A stretch of 64,000 bases of DNA from Arsenophonus endosymbiont of Aleurodicus floccissimus (GTDB lineage Bacteria; Pseudomonadota; Gammaproteobacteria; Enterobacterales; Enterobacteriaceae): positions 496,001-560,000 of the forward strand of contig NZ_OUND01000001.1 of the NCBI RefSeq assembly GCF_900343025.1. The letters are read 5' to 3'. The position numbers and the translations under genes were made by a program. Under the pieces are notes generated by a model. It was not told the DNA's origin. It saw only the letters and a program-made list of their open reading frames with translations, and did no database searches. Below are positions 53,141 through 63,937 of the stretch, one piece after another. Every line of letters starts with the position of its first letter. The stretch's first letter is position 1.

Positions 53141-53806
53141 TGTTTTTTATAAGCTTTTTATCTATATACGCTGATAAATCCCGTTCTTCCGGGGCCGTAA
53201 TAAATAAGGGATTTCTCCTAGTTTAGGTGCCGGTATGTGACACTGTAACATATTAATGATTTGCGCATAACAAGTTAATCCAGGATTAATACTATTGGCT
53301 ATCCATCCAACTAAACTAACGCCGTCTTGAATAATAGCATGCGCTGTTAAAACAGCATGGTTAATACAACCGGGTTGAATGCCAACAACTAAAATAACTG
53401 GCATTTCCTGTTGGATAACCCAGTCGGAATAAAACGTTTGCGGATTCACTAAGTGGCGCGACCCTCAACAACCTTCAACAATAATATAATTGGCTTTTTG
53501 CTTTAGAATAGTTATTTTTTTATTAATTTGATTAAAATCAATAACAAGTTTTTTTTCATGGCTATTTTGAATGATCACCGGATTTATTTCATTAGCTGTT
53601 AGCGAAATCTGTGATGATTGTGAAATAGTACTAGTAAATTTATTAATTTCATCCAGGACTGACGTCTCTTGAAATTTTGTTTTTATAATAGGTTTATAAC
53701 CTATTGCACTACTCCAGTTATCATTGAGTGATTGTAATAAGGCACGGGTAGCAATTGTTTTACCTATATTGGTATTTGTTCCAGTTATAAATAAACTTGT
53801 CAACAT
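53124..53806 (-). pseudogene. ynfK: Dethiobiotin synthetase-like YnfK (BioD2), broken
   Basis: P-loop ATP-dependent carboxylase family (231 residues in E. coli). ATG 53806 gives MLTSLFITGTNTNIGKTIAT with the P-loop. An in-frame TGA at 53465-53467 lies in the conserved VEGxGG loop (reads VEGC-stop-GS). The same frame goes on (VILVVGIQPGCINHAVLTAH, GWIANSINPG) until a shift at about 53185 puts the end (APEERDLSAYIDKKL) in another frame, stopping at 53124. It is adjacent to mlc as in E. coli. If the genome has no other bioD, biotin synthesis would be incomplete. Confidence 0.9.
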
Positions 53807-53918
53807 ATCTTAAATCCTATCTATAATAGATTAAGAAATTTTGATGGAATTTAAGATATTGTAATTTTTAGAAGATTGCGTTAGCTCAATTTTTTACTTA
53901 ATTAGCATTTGTTAAATT

Positions 53919-55145
53919 TTATCCCGCCATTAATTTAGCCAGCATAGAACCATTATATAAGGCATCTTTAATAATAGCAGTCGCCAATATTGTTCCTTCA
54001 TTATTAAATTTAGTTGCTACTAGGGATACATTATTTTGGTAACAGGGTAAGGATTTTTGTCGAATTTGTTTGCTAATGACAGGAAATAGCTGATTTTTTA
54101 CCTTGTTTAGCGGTGAGCCAATTAAAATTAATTGGGGACTGAAAATATTAACCATTACAGCAAGGGTATTACCGATTTGTCGTCCTACTTTTTCAAGAAT
54201 ATCAACAGCAATTGGATCTTGTAGATTAATAGCCTGACAAAAATCATTAATAGAGATTTTTTCTTTATTAAGGCTAGAATCGGCATATTGTTTAGCGATC
54301 GATTGCGCTTTTTTTAATATTTGAGGGATCGCAATATGGGTTTCCAAACAGCCTTGATTACCACAATAGCAATCTATACCCGCAAAATTGATATTAATAT
54401 GACCAATTTCAATCGCATGACTATTACCTAAAGCTAGAATACTCCCTTTGGTAATGATACAAGCGTTAATATGATCATCAATCACAATTTGAATAATGTT
54501 TTTTCTATATTTCGATGCACCGGAAAAAAATTCACTAATGGTCCAGGCGGTAGTACAGCTTTGTAAATAAATAGGTAAACCAATGCGAGCTTCTCATCGT
54601 TCTTTTAGTGGAAAATTTTTAATATTGTAATACGGTGAGCTAACTATAATGCCGTCAATTGAATTAATAATAGCATTAGTAATTACACTAATTGTTACCA
54701 ACCGCTCTAAACAGCCTTGATAACAGGTAAAAAATATTCGATTTTTGTTAATAACTGCTCGTTAAACGAATGATTATCATTGGCAATTAGCTCGGTAATA
54801 TCTTCATTGCAAAAGTTTATTATTGAGTTCATATAACGATAAAATTAATGAGCCCTTATTAATTCTAACACATAAAAATTGCCAACCTTGGCTAACAATC
54901 TCTAAGCCAGTTATTGGTCTTCCCCTAAAACCTAAATCAGGAAATTCGACCTCCTTTATTAAGTGTGCATTGATAAGTTCTCTGGTAATTTTTGTGATAC
55001 TCGCTAGCGCTAGTTGAGCTTTTTTTGCCAAGGAAATTCTAGAAATAGATCCAAGTTGATCGATAAGTCGATAGACAAGCTTTAAGTTGATATGTTTTAT
55101 TTGATCAGTATGCCCTACTTGCTCATTCATATAAATTTCACTCAA
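53919..55145 (-). pseudogene. mlc: ROK-family repressor Mlc, broken
   Basis: Mlc (406 residues) represses ptsG, ptsHI and manXYZ and is sequestered by unphosphorylated EIICB-Glc. The N-terminal piece (start at 55145 or Met at 55130) holds the HTH domain (DQIKHINLKLVYRLIDQLGS, LASITKITREL). Between 54804 and 54486 several stops and shifts occur. The C-terminal 188 codons carry the ROK zinc site CYCGNQGCLETH and the end SPLNKVKNQLFPVIS … LYNGSMLAKLMAG. The DNA-binding and effector halves are separated, so no functional repressor is expected; PTS genes would be de-repressed. Confidence 0.92.
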
Positions 55146-55349
55146 TTTATTAAAACCAACTGCAATTATGAAGAGTATTTTTTTTATATGTGAATTTTAG
55201 CTTATATTTTGTGATATGGAATGCAGTTATAAAAAAACCTCTTATAGAAACGAGTATTGATAGCATTTATCTTAATCGTGTGTACTGCTATTTGGGGCTG
55301 AAATTTATGGCATAAAGTATAAGTTTTTATGCCATAAATAAATTTTATT

Positions 55350-56807
55350 CTAATAAAAACCTACAGCTTTCCACCATAATAGACCAATTGTAAGAAAAAT
55401 AGCCTGATTGACTAAACTAATAATAAAACCAATCTTTCACCATACGCCTGTTGTTACGTAATCCGCGCCAAAAAGAATAGGTCCACGAGCATGTTAATAT
55501 TGAGTTAAAGAGCAATAAAGGCTGCTAGAAAAGGCAAGCATCAATGCCGTTGGAACGGTGGGAATACCTAAATTGATACCGATGCCTAAGAAGACGGCAT
55601 ATAGTGTAGCTATTTGAGCATTACCGCTGGCAAAGAAATAGTGAATATAAAGATAAGCAGCATTAAGCAGTAATAAAATAATACCCAATTGGTATCTTGC
55701 ATGCTATGACTAAGACTGTCACCAATAAGATTGCCGAACCAAGTTGTAAATCCCATAATTTTCAGTTCATTAGCTATCATTAATAGCGCAGCGAACCAGA
55801 TAAGAGTATCCCAAGCATCTTTTTCTTTTTTTACATCGTCCCAAGTTAATACCCTGGTAAGTAGTAATACAGATAAACCAGTAAAAGAAGCGGTTGTGGG
55901 ATCAATTCCTAATATATCACCAAATATATCTATAGTATAAGCAGCAGCAATACCGTAACTAACATTAACCATTCATTACGTGTCACTGGCCCCATTTTTT
56001 TAGTTCATCATGTGCAATTTTAGGTGCATCTGGAGTATGACGAATAGTTGGCCGAACTAACCAATAGATTAATAAAGGAATAATAATGAATGAGATCAGG
56101 CAAGAAACAACAGCTGCTAATAACCAGCTACCCCAGGTTAAGGTAACACCTGCATTGGCAGCTAGTTTGACAGCGAGTAAGTTACCAGTATAGGCAGTCA
56201 TAAACATTGCCACAGTAATATCATTAATATTGCCAATACAAGTGATTAGAAATGTTCCTATTTTACGGCGTGATTCATTTTCTGGATGGGAGTCAAAACT
56301 ACGTGTTAATGAATCAGCAATCAGATAAATAACACCCCCTCAGCGTGCGGTGTTACTTGGCATAACAGGCGATAAAATTAAATCAGCCACTGCCAGACCA
56401 TATGCCAATCCTAGCGTTCTTTTGCCTAATAGCCGGATCATCAGCAATGCAATTCGTCTGCCTAAGCAGGTTTTAATAAAACCTCTGGCAATCATAAAAG
56501 CAACTACGATAAGCCAAATTAAACTGCTATTAAGTTTACTTAGTGTAGTCATAATGGAATCACTTGCACTTTCATCTCCAGCGGCGTGACTAAGAGCAAA
56601 AATGGTAATTCCAATTAGGTCAATTGCACCAATGGGTAATACTTTAGCAACAATCGAAGCAATAGTTGCTACAAAAATAATAACGGTTTTCCCGGCAGCA
56701 ATACTTAATCCTGTTGGTGGTTTTTGATACCAAAAAAATGTTGCACCTATTATAGTGATAATTACTAGGGGTAACCATTTTACTTGACTGGTTATTTTAC
56801 TTGCCAT
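55350..56807 (-). pseudogene. DASS-family dicarboxylate/citrate transporter (CitT/TtdT-like), multiply broken
   Basis: Anion/dicarboxylate exchanger of about 480 residues and 12 or more helices. ATG 56807 begins MASKITSQVKWLPLVII and runs through LTKxSS-type LSKLNSSLIWLIVVAFMIARG and LSPVMPSNTAR (the SNT signature) to a stop at 56340. The next pieces are AMFMTAYTGNLLAVKLA, LTWDDVKKEKDAWDTLIWFA and NAQIATLYAVFLGIG, then HARGPILFGADYVTTGVW and a TGA before KIGF, ending at 55350. Shifts or stops at about 56340, 56215, 55975, 55690 and 55494. Substrate cannot be assigned (citrate, tartrate, succinate or oxoglutarate types). Confidence 0.85.
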
Positions 56808-56937
56808 AACTGCTCCTTCCTTCTGCTCAGTTCTATTTTCATCAATAGTATAATAGCATAGTAAAAGTTTTCGAATGTTAAGATTTTAATGTGTATATTT
56901 TAATATAAAAATAAATAAGAAACTCATAAAAAAAATA

Positions 56938-58351
56938 AAAAAAATTAAAGTACCTGAATATAGAGAATTTAACTTATGTTTGGTTAAATATTTTAGTACA
57001 GATATCACCAGAAAATTTTTTTCAGTTTTCAAATATTATTATCTATTATCAGCTTCTAATCCGTTAAAATATTCTATATATGGACAAGAGAAAATAGGTG
57101 ACATAGAACTTATAAAATACAAAATGGTCTCTCAAGAGTAGTCGCCTGAAAAATTAGTTTCCCCACAAACGTGGCGTCATAATCTTAATATATACATTCC
57201 TACAATACCGAAATCTAAATATGCTCTTATTATAATAAATAGTGTAGCTAGTTATAATAATAAGAATTTCTCACCTGATTTTAATAAAAAAATGCTGATT
57301 GATATTGCCCAAAAAAACTAATGTTATTGTTATTTCAATTGACAATATCGTAAATAACTATGTTATATCGAATGATGACAATAAATTTCTTAATAAAAAT
57401 GATCAATAATATGACTTTATTGCCCGGAACTGGTCGTTATTTATGAATAATTCTGAGAGAAGGGTATTACCATTAGATATACCTATGACTGCCGTTGTTT
57501 CACAAACTATTCGGTTTACTAAACAAGAATTAAAAAAATGGAACATCAAAAAATTTATTGGCTCTGGTGTGTCAGCTCAAGGATGTACTGCATGGTTAGC
57601 TTCTATTGCCAATCCCGACATAGTTGCCAATTGGCCGTTCTCATTTCTTCCTTTTTATAATCAAAAAATTGATCAGATGATCGGCTCATATCGTTTTTCA
57701 AAGCTAATGCAAATAGTTGATCCTCTACAATATCTTAATTCAGATCATCAAAATCGACTTAGCATACCAAAATATATTATTAATGCTAGCAGTGATGACT
57801 TTTATACCCCAGATAACTCTCGTTTTTATTACGATAAATTACCTGGTACTAAATCGTTAAGGATTATACCAAATACCAACCATATTAATATATTAGCTTT
57901 TACCGTACCTTCTTTAATATCATTTATTAATCGCTTAAATAGAAATGTACCTTTACCAAAATTAAGTGTCTGTATTTTTAAAAATAAACTTACTGTTCAC
58001 TTTTCAGAAAAACCGGTCAAAATTACTCGTTGGATAGCCAAAAATCTTATTGCCTGAGATTTTCGTTACTCATGTGGTATCAGGTATTTACCATCATCAA
58101 TTAAAATTGGCACAGGTGAAAATATAACGGTCGCCATAAATACAAAAATAATTGGTTGGCAAGCTACTTATATTGAAGCTATTTTTAGTGACGGTTATGT
58201 TGCTACAACACAGGTATATATTACGCCTGATGATAAATTTCCAGTAACTTACACCCCCGGCAAAAAACTCAAGCTGCCAAACTTTACCTGGGCGAATATA
58301 GTATGGATATTAAATTTGATTAGTGCTGATCTAAATAAAAGTCTTAATTAA
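56938..58351 (+). pseudogene. PhoPQ-activated pathogenicity-related protein (PqaA-like), broken
   Basis: Family of exported alpha/beta-hydrolase-like proteins around 450-500 residues. Pieces in order: GQEKIGDIELIKYKMVSQE, TAG at about 57139, then SPEKLVSPQTWRHNLNIYIP, a shift at about 57322, TNVIVISIDNI, a TAA at about 57408, RNWSLFMNNSERRVLPLDIP and KWNIKKFIGSGVSAQGCTAW (family GVSKRGWTTW; the Trp is Cys here). About 30-40 codons are missing after ANP. Then IPKYIINASSDDFYTPDNSR, a TGA at 58055, and the C-terminal YIEAIFSDGYVATTQVYITP to 58351. The 5' boundary is approximate. Convergent with ynfM. Confidence 0.82.
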
Positions 58352-58379
58352 AGCACAAGATTTTGTGTTTAATTAAGAC
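58341..58379. terminator. Bidirectional terminator between PqaA-like remnant and ynfM
   Basis: Long inverted repeat with arms GTCTTAATTAAA / TTTAATTAAGAC plus an inner CACAA / TTGTG around a short loop; it overlaps the stop of the plus-strand gene and ends 7 bp before the minus-strand ynfM stop. Confidence 0.75.
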
Positions 58380-58386
58380 CAGCAAT

Positions 58387-59619
58387 TTATATTTTTCTTA
58401 ATTTGATACTAATAATTAATCCTAGAGATGTTAAAAATATAATGAAACCAATAATTCCATTCCATTTCCAATTACTCCAAAATATACCACCTAAGGTACC
58501 GGCGATGCTGGATCCGCCATAATAGCTGAACAAATACCATGATGATGCCTGGGCTTTTGCTCGCTTTGCACGTTTCCCAATCCAGCTACTGACAATAGCA
58601 TGAGCCCCAAAAAAACCTACCGTCATAATCACCATGCCCAATAAAATAAGTAAAATTGGAGAGAAAAAAGTTATCGCGATACCAATAAACATTAAACAAA
58701 TTGCAATAAATAAAATATCTGAATAGTTATACTTTAGTGCTAAAAATCCTGCTTTAGAAGCACTATAGGTACCAGCTAAAAAGATAAAAGCTAATAGACC
58801 AATCATAGTCTGACTAAAATTATAAGGAGCTTCCAATAATCGATAACCTATATAATTATAGAGGGTTATAAAACTTCCCATAATGATAAAACCAATCATA
58901 AATAAAAAAGGCAATCCCTTATCTCTAAGATGCACTCTAAAATTAATCCATAGGAAAAGTGGACGGACTGAAGAAGCTCTAAAATATTGTGAAGGCGGTA
59001 ATAAGCGCCAAAAGATAATCGCAGCAATAAACGCAAACAAACTGAATACAATGGTAGCTATACGCCAAGAAAAATGATCAGTTAAAATACCGGTAATTAA
59101 GCGTCCACTCATACCACCTATAGAGTTACCACTAATATATAATCCTATAGAAAGTGCTAAATAATTGGGATGAATTTCCTCACTGAGGTAAGTCATGGCA
59201 ACCGCGGCAACACCACTTAAAGCAAATCCAACTAATGCTCTGGTTAATAAAATACCATCCCAACTTTGCATAAAAGCACTGATAAAGGTAAAGATAGCTG
59301 CGCTTAATAAAGAGATCACTATAATATTCTTGCGGCCTAGCGCATCGGAAAGAGGGCCAGTTACTAGCAATCCCAATGCGAGGAGGCCAGTGCAAAGTGA
59401 AAGTGACATGCTAGATTGAGCAGGTGATATTTTAAATTCACTTGATAAAATGGGTAGTATCGGTTGCACAAAATAGAGTAAAGCAAAAGTCGATAATCCC
59501 ACCATAAAGAATGACAAAGTCACCCGTATATAGAGAGCATCGCGATATTTTATATGATGCTGAAAATTATCCTTTTGCCAACCAACGTTATCTTTGTTAT
59601 CTTGTTGAGATACTTTCAT
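58387..59619 (-). CDS. ynfM: Major facilitator transporter YnfM
   Basis: Intact 410-residue, 12-helix MFS protein, close in length to E. coli YnfM (417), which has been linked to arabinose/sugar efflux. MFS motif A is visible as GPLSDALGRK in the loop after helix 2, and the conserved GVAAVAMTYLSEEI and GGMSGRLITG blocks are in helices 4-5. Its position next to mlc/ynfK and before tus matches E. coli. It seems fully open with no in-frame damage. The substrate is uncertain. Confidence 0.9.
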   Translation of the reverse strand: MKVSQQDNKDNVGWQKDNFQHHIKYRDALYIRVTLSFFMVGLSTFALLYFVQPILPILSSEFKISPAQSSMSLSLCTGLLALGLLVTGPLSDALGRKNIIVISLLSAAIFTFISAFMQSWDGILLTRALVGFALSGVAAVAMTYLSEEIHPNYLALSIGLYISGNSIGGMSGRLITGILTDHFSWRIATIVFSLFAFIAAIIFWRLLPPSQYFRASSVRPLFLWINFRVHLRDKGLPFLFMIGFIIMGSFITLYNYIGYRLLEAPYNFSQTMIGLLAFIFLAGTYSASKAGFLALKYNYSDILFIAICLMFIGIAITFFSPILLILLGMVIMTVGFFGAHAIVSSWIGKRAKRAKAQASSWYLFSYYGGSSIAGTLGGIFWSNWKWNGIIGFIIFLTSLGLIISIKLRKI

Positions 59620-60099
59620 CTAATACCTGATAATTATTCACTAATAATTGATACCAGAATAAATAAAACGGCATATTTTGTCCAATATATAAATTGAATA
59701 AGCTTATTAAAAATAACAACATAAAAAAACCAGACATTATTTAACTTAATAAAACTCAATTAAAATAACTGGTAAAATTTTTATTGAACACTATTTTTCT
59801 TCTGTTTTCTTATATATTTACTAATTAATTTTAATATAAGTCATTAAGTTAATAACTTTGAATGAAATTTAATTAATCGTCATCATAAAATACCTGGATA
59901 TTTATCATTTTCTAATCATCAAAAACAATTTATTAGCCATTTAATTAAAAGAATGTTTCATATTTTAGGCAAAGCTTTTAGTACAAAAACAAACGAAAAG
60001 AGTAAAATGTGAGCTAAGGAAAATCCTACCTTTTTATTTTATCTATCCTGTAGAAATTTTATTTTTTATTAGTGGGTTAGGTGTTATTATGATTATAAT
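59620..60099. other. Intergenic region ynfM-tus
   Basis: About 480 bp before the Ter site, AT-rich. No frame, tRNA or repeat is supportable. The ynfM promoter should lie at its left edge. Confidence 0.4.
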
Positions 60100-60122
60100 G
60101 AAAAGTATATTGTAACTAAATT
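60100..60122 (+). promoter_or_regulatory. Ter (Tus-binding) site, TerB-like, upstream of tus
   Basis: The sequence AAGTATATTGTAACTAAA at 60103-60120 matches the 18-bp core of E. coli TerB (AAGTATGTTGTAACTAAA) at 17 of 18 positions; over 23 bp it agrees at 19 as I recall TerB. It has the same orientation and a similar distance (about 20 bp) to the tus start as TerB, which in E. coli overlaps the tus promoter and allows autorepression. The G6-C6 pair needed for fork arrest is kept; the mismatch is the G at position 10. Confidence 0.8.
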
Positions 60123-60140
60123 GAGGCTTTTATATAAAAT

Positions 60141-61058
60141 ATGATGCAAGATATAAATTATCAAAATATTTTGATTTATTGAAAGCTGAACTAGCTTGTT
60201 TTTTAACCAAGCTTAATACCTTATCTCTAACCTCAGCTATTGTATTTAAATTACCTGAAACTAAGAAAGGAGAAGAAAATAATGATATTAACTAAATAGC
60301 AATTAGCGCTTTGACAGGAAAAGCCGCCTTAAACTTAGCGTTAACAAACTACAATCGATTATTTATTCATGATATCCTGCAACACATTAGTAATAAAACC
60401 GCAATAAGACTACCTGGTGCCCTATGTTTTAATCTTTCAGTAGGAAATTATTTAGGTATAAAACAGCAACTGGAAACAATTAATAAGTTAAAAACAGAAT
60501 TAAAAAATATTGTCACTCATCAATCGGGGATAAAAAAAGAGCAACGATTTGAATTTATTCACCAACAATTACATGGCTTAATTACTCTCAATGCCTATCG
60601 TAAAATCAATTATGTTGAGTCACCTAGTAGCATTAATTTTGGCTGGGCCAATAAAAATATCGTCAATAAAGTAACAAAAGAGCAAATACTTGAGCGACTA
60701 CATAAAAACTATCAATCTGAAAAAGCAATGGCAGCATATACTAAACAACAATGGCGTACTTTAATTGAAAAAGAGATCCAAGACTTAAATAGCAATTTCT
60801 CATGATGCCATATTAAAAATAATACAACGTCCTGTAAAAGTTCAGCCAATTGCCAGAGTTTGGTACGCGAATGAAAAACAACAAGTACAATACGCTTGCG
60901 CTCTTCCACTGTTATCCTTTAGTAGTGATACAAACCATTTGACAAAATTAGGTACGCTTTCTGACTATGATATTAATAATATAAAAATAAAACATAAGCC
61001 AAAAAATAAAAAACTAAAATTAATTATTGCTCGATTACATCTTTATCAAGAAATTTAG
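60141..61058 (+). pseudogene. tus: Replication terminator protein Tus, broken
   Basis: Tus (309 residues in E. coli) binds Ter sites and blocks forks from one side. The N-terminal coding (ARYKLSKYFDLLKAELACFL) is out of frame with any ATG (ATGATG at 60141). A TAA at about 60293 interrupts the frame after ENNDIN, then 165 codons are open (LPGALCFNLSVGNYLGIKQQ, LITLNAYRKIN, INFGWANKNIVNKVTKEQIL). A one-base shift at about 60803 puts the DNA-contact region RPVKVQPIARVWYANEKQQV and the end LKLIIARLHLYQEI in another frame, stopping at 61058. It neighbours fumC as in E. coli. Confidence 0.92.
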
Positions 61059-61108
61059 GTAAAAAACCGAGGTTATTAACTCGTTTTTCTTTTTTATAAA
61101 TATAAAAA

Positions 61109-62506
61109 CTATTTTTTCATACTACCAACCATATTTTCAGGCCGTACCCAGCTATCAAACTCGTCGGCTGTTAAATAAGCAAGTTTTAATGCTGCTTGCT
61201 TGAGCGTCAATCCTTCTTTATGTGCTTTTTTAGCAATTTCAGCGGCTTTGTCATAACCAATATGCGTATTTAGTGTAGTAACTAACATTAATGACTCATG
61301 TAATAATTTATCTATCCGCTGGCGATTAGGCTCAATACCTTTAGCACAATGATCATTAAAACTAAGTATACCATCCGCCAATAAACGAATTGATTGTAAA
61401 AAATTATCAATAATCATTGGGCGGAAAACATTGAGTTCAAAATTACCTGATGCTCCACCTATATTAATAGCAACATCATTTCCCATAACTTGAGCACAAA
61501 GCATAGTTAAAGCTTCACACTGAGTCGGATTAACTTTTCCTGGCATTATCGAACTACCAGGTTCATTTTCAGGGATCATAATTTCACCAATGCCACAACG
61601 CGGACCTGATGCTAACCACCTTACATCATTAGCGATTTTCATTAATGAAGCCGCTAAACCTTTTAAAGCACCATGGGCATGAACTAAAGCATCACAAGTA
61701 GCTAAAGATTCAAATTTATTAGGCGCAGTGACAAATGATAGGCCGGATAATTTTGCAATTTTACTGGCGACTTTAATAGCATATTCAGGATGGGTATTTA
61801 AACCCGTCCCTACCGCCGTTCCACCTAATGCAAGTTCAGATAGATGAGGAATACTCTCTTCGATATGGCGGACATTATGAGCTAGCATTGCTCCCCACCC
61901 TGATATTTCTTGGCCTAATGTTAATGGTGTTGCATCTTGAAGATGCGTACGGCCAATTTTGACAATATCATTAAAGGCGTCAGATTTTTGCTTAAAAGTA
62001 GTTTGTAGTTCTTTTAATCTAGGCAACAGATGTTGATGTAAAGCAATAACAGCAGCTATATGCATTGCGGTTGGAAATACATCATTAGAACTCTGGCTTT
62101 TATTAACATCATCATTCGGGTGAATTAGGCGTTGCTGACCTCTTTTTCCACCTAGAATTTCACTCGCTCTGTTCGCCAATACTTCATTTATATTCATGTT
62201 AGTTTGCGTACCAGAGCCGGTCTGCCAGACTGCTAATGGAAATTCAGCCATATGCTTATCCGCTAGGACTTCATTAGCTGCAGCGATAATAGCATTAGCC
62301 TTATCCTTCGTTATCAAACCTAAATCGCTATTTACTTCAGCTGCTGCTTTTTTAGTTAATGCCAATGCATAGATCAAGGCAATAGGCATTTTTTCCACTG
62401 AGATATGGAAATGTTGCAGCGAACGTTGCGTTTGAGCGCCCCATAGCCTATCTGCTAGGACTTTAATTTCACCCATTGAGTCTTTTTCAATGCGATATTC
62501 TGACAT
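61109..62506 (-). CDS. fumC: Class II fumarase FumC
   Basis: Intact 465-residue homotetrameric, iron-free fumarase, which hydrates fumarate to malate in the TCA cycle. The superfamily signature [11 protein letters not shown] is present, as are [18 protein letters not shown]-type [23 protein letters not shown] and [23 protein letters not shown] 62506 follows AAGGAG and matches the E. coli start; the frame is open further up to 62542. As the iron-independent fumarase it may be the only one kept in this genome (inference). Confidence 0.97.
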   Translation of the reverse strand: MSEYRIEKDSMGEIKVLADRLWGAQTQRSLQHFHISVEKMPIALIYALALTKKAAAEVNSDLGLITKDKANAIIAAANEVLADKHMAEFPLAVWQTGSGTQTNMNINEVLANRASEILGGKRGQQRLIHPNDDVNKSQSSNDVFPTAMHIAAVIALHQHLLPRLKELQTTFKQKSDAFNDIVKIGRTHLQDATPLTLGQEISGWGAMLAHNVRHIEESIPHLSELALGGTAVGTGLNTHPEYAIKVASKIAKLSGLSFVTAPNKFESLATCDALVHAHGALKGLAASLMKIANDVRWLASGPRCGIGEIMIPENEPGSSIMPGKVNPTQCEALTMLCAQVMGNDVAINIGGASGNFELNVFRPMIIDNFLQSIRLLADGILSFNDHCAKGIEPNRQRIDKLLHESLMLVTTLNTHIGYDKAAEIAKKAHKEGLTLKQAALKLAYLTADEFDSWVRPENMVGSMKK

Positions 62507-62672
62507 TATTATCTCCTTAGCATAAAATAATTGGATATGCATAATCCATCTTTGCAGATAAACTGATTGTACTTGAAATCATGCACTTATTTTTAATTTA
62601 AAATGCGAGAGATAAGCGAGTTTATTGCATTACAGTTAAAAATAAATTTTTATCAACTAAGAGCAGTATTAT

Positions 62673-63848
62673 ATGTTTAAAATGCTCAATAAAATTCAAC
62701 ACTATGATTGGGGTAGTAAAGATGCCCTAACTAAACTTTACCATATCAAAAATCCTCAGCATTTACCGATGGCTGAATTATGGATGGGAGCACATCCTAA
62801 AGCCAGCTCTATGGTTGAAGATTTAAATAGCCAGCAAAAAATATCGTTAGATAAACTAATCGCAACCGATCCAAGCTATTACCTCGGTGAAAAAATTGCA
62901 CAAAAATTTCATAGATTACCTTTTTTATTCAAAGTGCTCTGTGCAGCTCAACCACTTTCAATCCAGGTACACCCAGATAAAATTGCTGCCAAAGTTGGGT
63001 TTAAGCGTGAAAATGCAGCTGGAATTGCGCTTGATTGTCCTAATCGTAATTATAAAGACGATAATCATAAGCCTGAATTGATTTATGCTTTAACGCCTTT
63101 CAAAGCGCTTAATTCATTTCGCCCTTTAAAGGAGATCGCTAACTTATTACTGCCGATTGCCGAAGCTTCACCAGTTATTCAACTATTTTTAAAGACCCCA
63201 ACAGAAACTCAACTGGCACAACTTTTTAAACACTTGTTAAGCCTGATAACAAAAGAAAAGCAACCGCTACTTGTAGCCTTAAAATCTGTTCTACAACGAG
63301 AAAAAGGTGAACCTTGGAGCACGATAGAAAAACTGTTGCCATTATACCCTGAGGATAATGGATTATTTGCACCATTGTTACTGAAGATTATTGAATTACA
63401 ACCGGGTGAAGCGATGTTTCTCTATGCCAGAACGCCGCATGCTTATATTGAAGGTGTTGGTTTGGAAGTAATGGCCAATTCTGACAATGTACTGCGCGCG
63501 GGATTAACTAACAAACATATTGATATTGCTGAATTACTGGCTAATTTAGATTTCATTGCCAAACCCTGCGATACATTATTGCTACAACCGAATATACATA
63601 ATAATGAATTTTGTTATCCTATTCCGGTAGATGATTTTGCTTTTTTCTTATATCTAATTGATAATCAATTGACTACGATAGCAAACAATTCTGCCACGAT
63701 TTTATTTTGTGTTGAAGGTAAGATATCTATCACCTCAGAAAATCAAACTGCCGAGATCCTATCTGGGGAATCCATATTTATATCTGCATCCGAAAGACAA
63801 ATTATGCTTAGTGGAAAAGGTAAACTGGCCAGAGTTTTTAATTATTAG
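62673..63848 (+). CDS. manA: Mannose-6-phosphate isomerase
   Basis: Intact 391-residue type I phosphomannose isomerase, equal in length to E. coli ManA. It interconverts mannose-6-phosphate and fructose-6-phosphate using one zinc. Zinc ligands fall in QPLSIQVHPDK (Gln, His), NHKPELIYALT (Glu) and ARTPHAYIEG (His). It enables mannose use through the PTS and supplies GDP-mannose precursors. Divergent from fumC; the ydgA start follows 90 bp later, the E. coli order. Confidence 0.97.
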   Translation: MFKMLNKIQHYDWGSKDALTKLYHIKNPQHLPMAELWMGAHPKASSMVEDLNSQQKISLDKLIATDPSYYLGEKIAQKFHRLPFLFKVLCAAQPLSIQVHPDKIAAKVGFKRENAAGIALDCPNRNYKDDNHKPELIYALTPFKALNSFRPLKEIANLLLPIAEASPVIQLFLKTPTETQLAQLFKHLLSLITKEKQPLLVALKSVLQREKGEPWSTIEKLLPLYPEDNGLFAPLLLKIIELQPGEAMFLYARTPHAYIEGVGLEVMANSDNVLRAGLTNKHIDIAELLANLDFIAKPCDTLLLQPNIHNNEFCYPIPVDDFAFFLYLIDNQLTTIANNSATILFCVEGKISITSENQTAEILSGESIFISASERQIMLSGKGKLARVFNY

Positions 63849-63937
63849 CAAAAATTAAAATACATACAAAGCTGTATATAATATATTTTACTAAATTTGA
63901 TCGCTTTTACCCGCTAAAATCCTTAAGGGATGGATAT

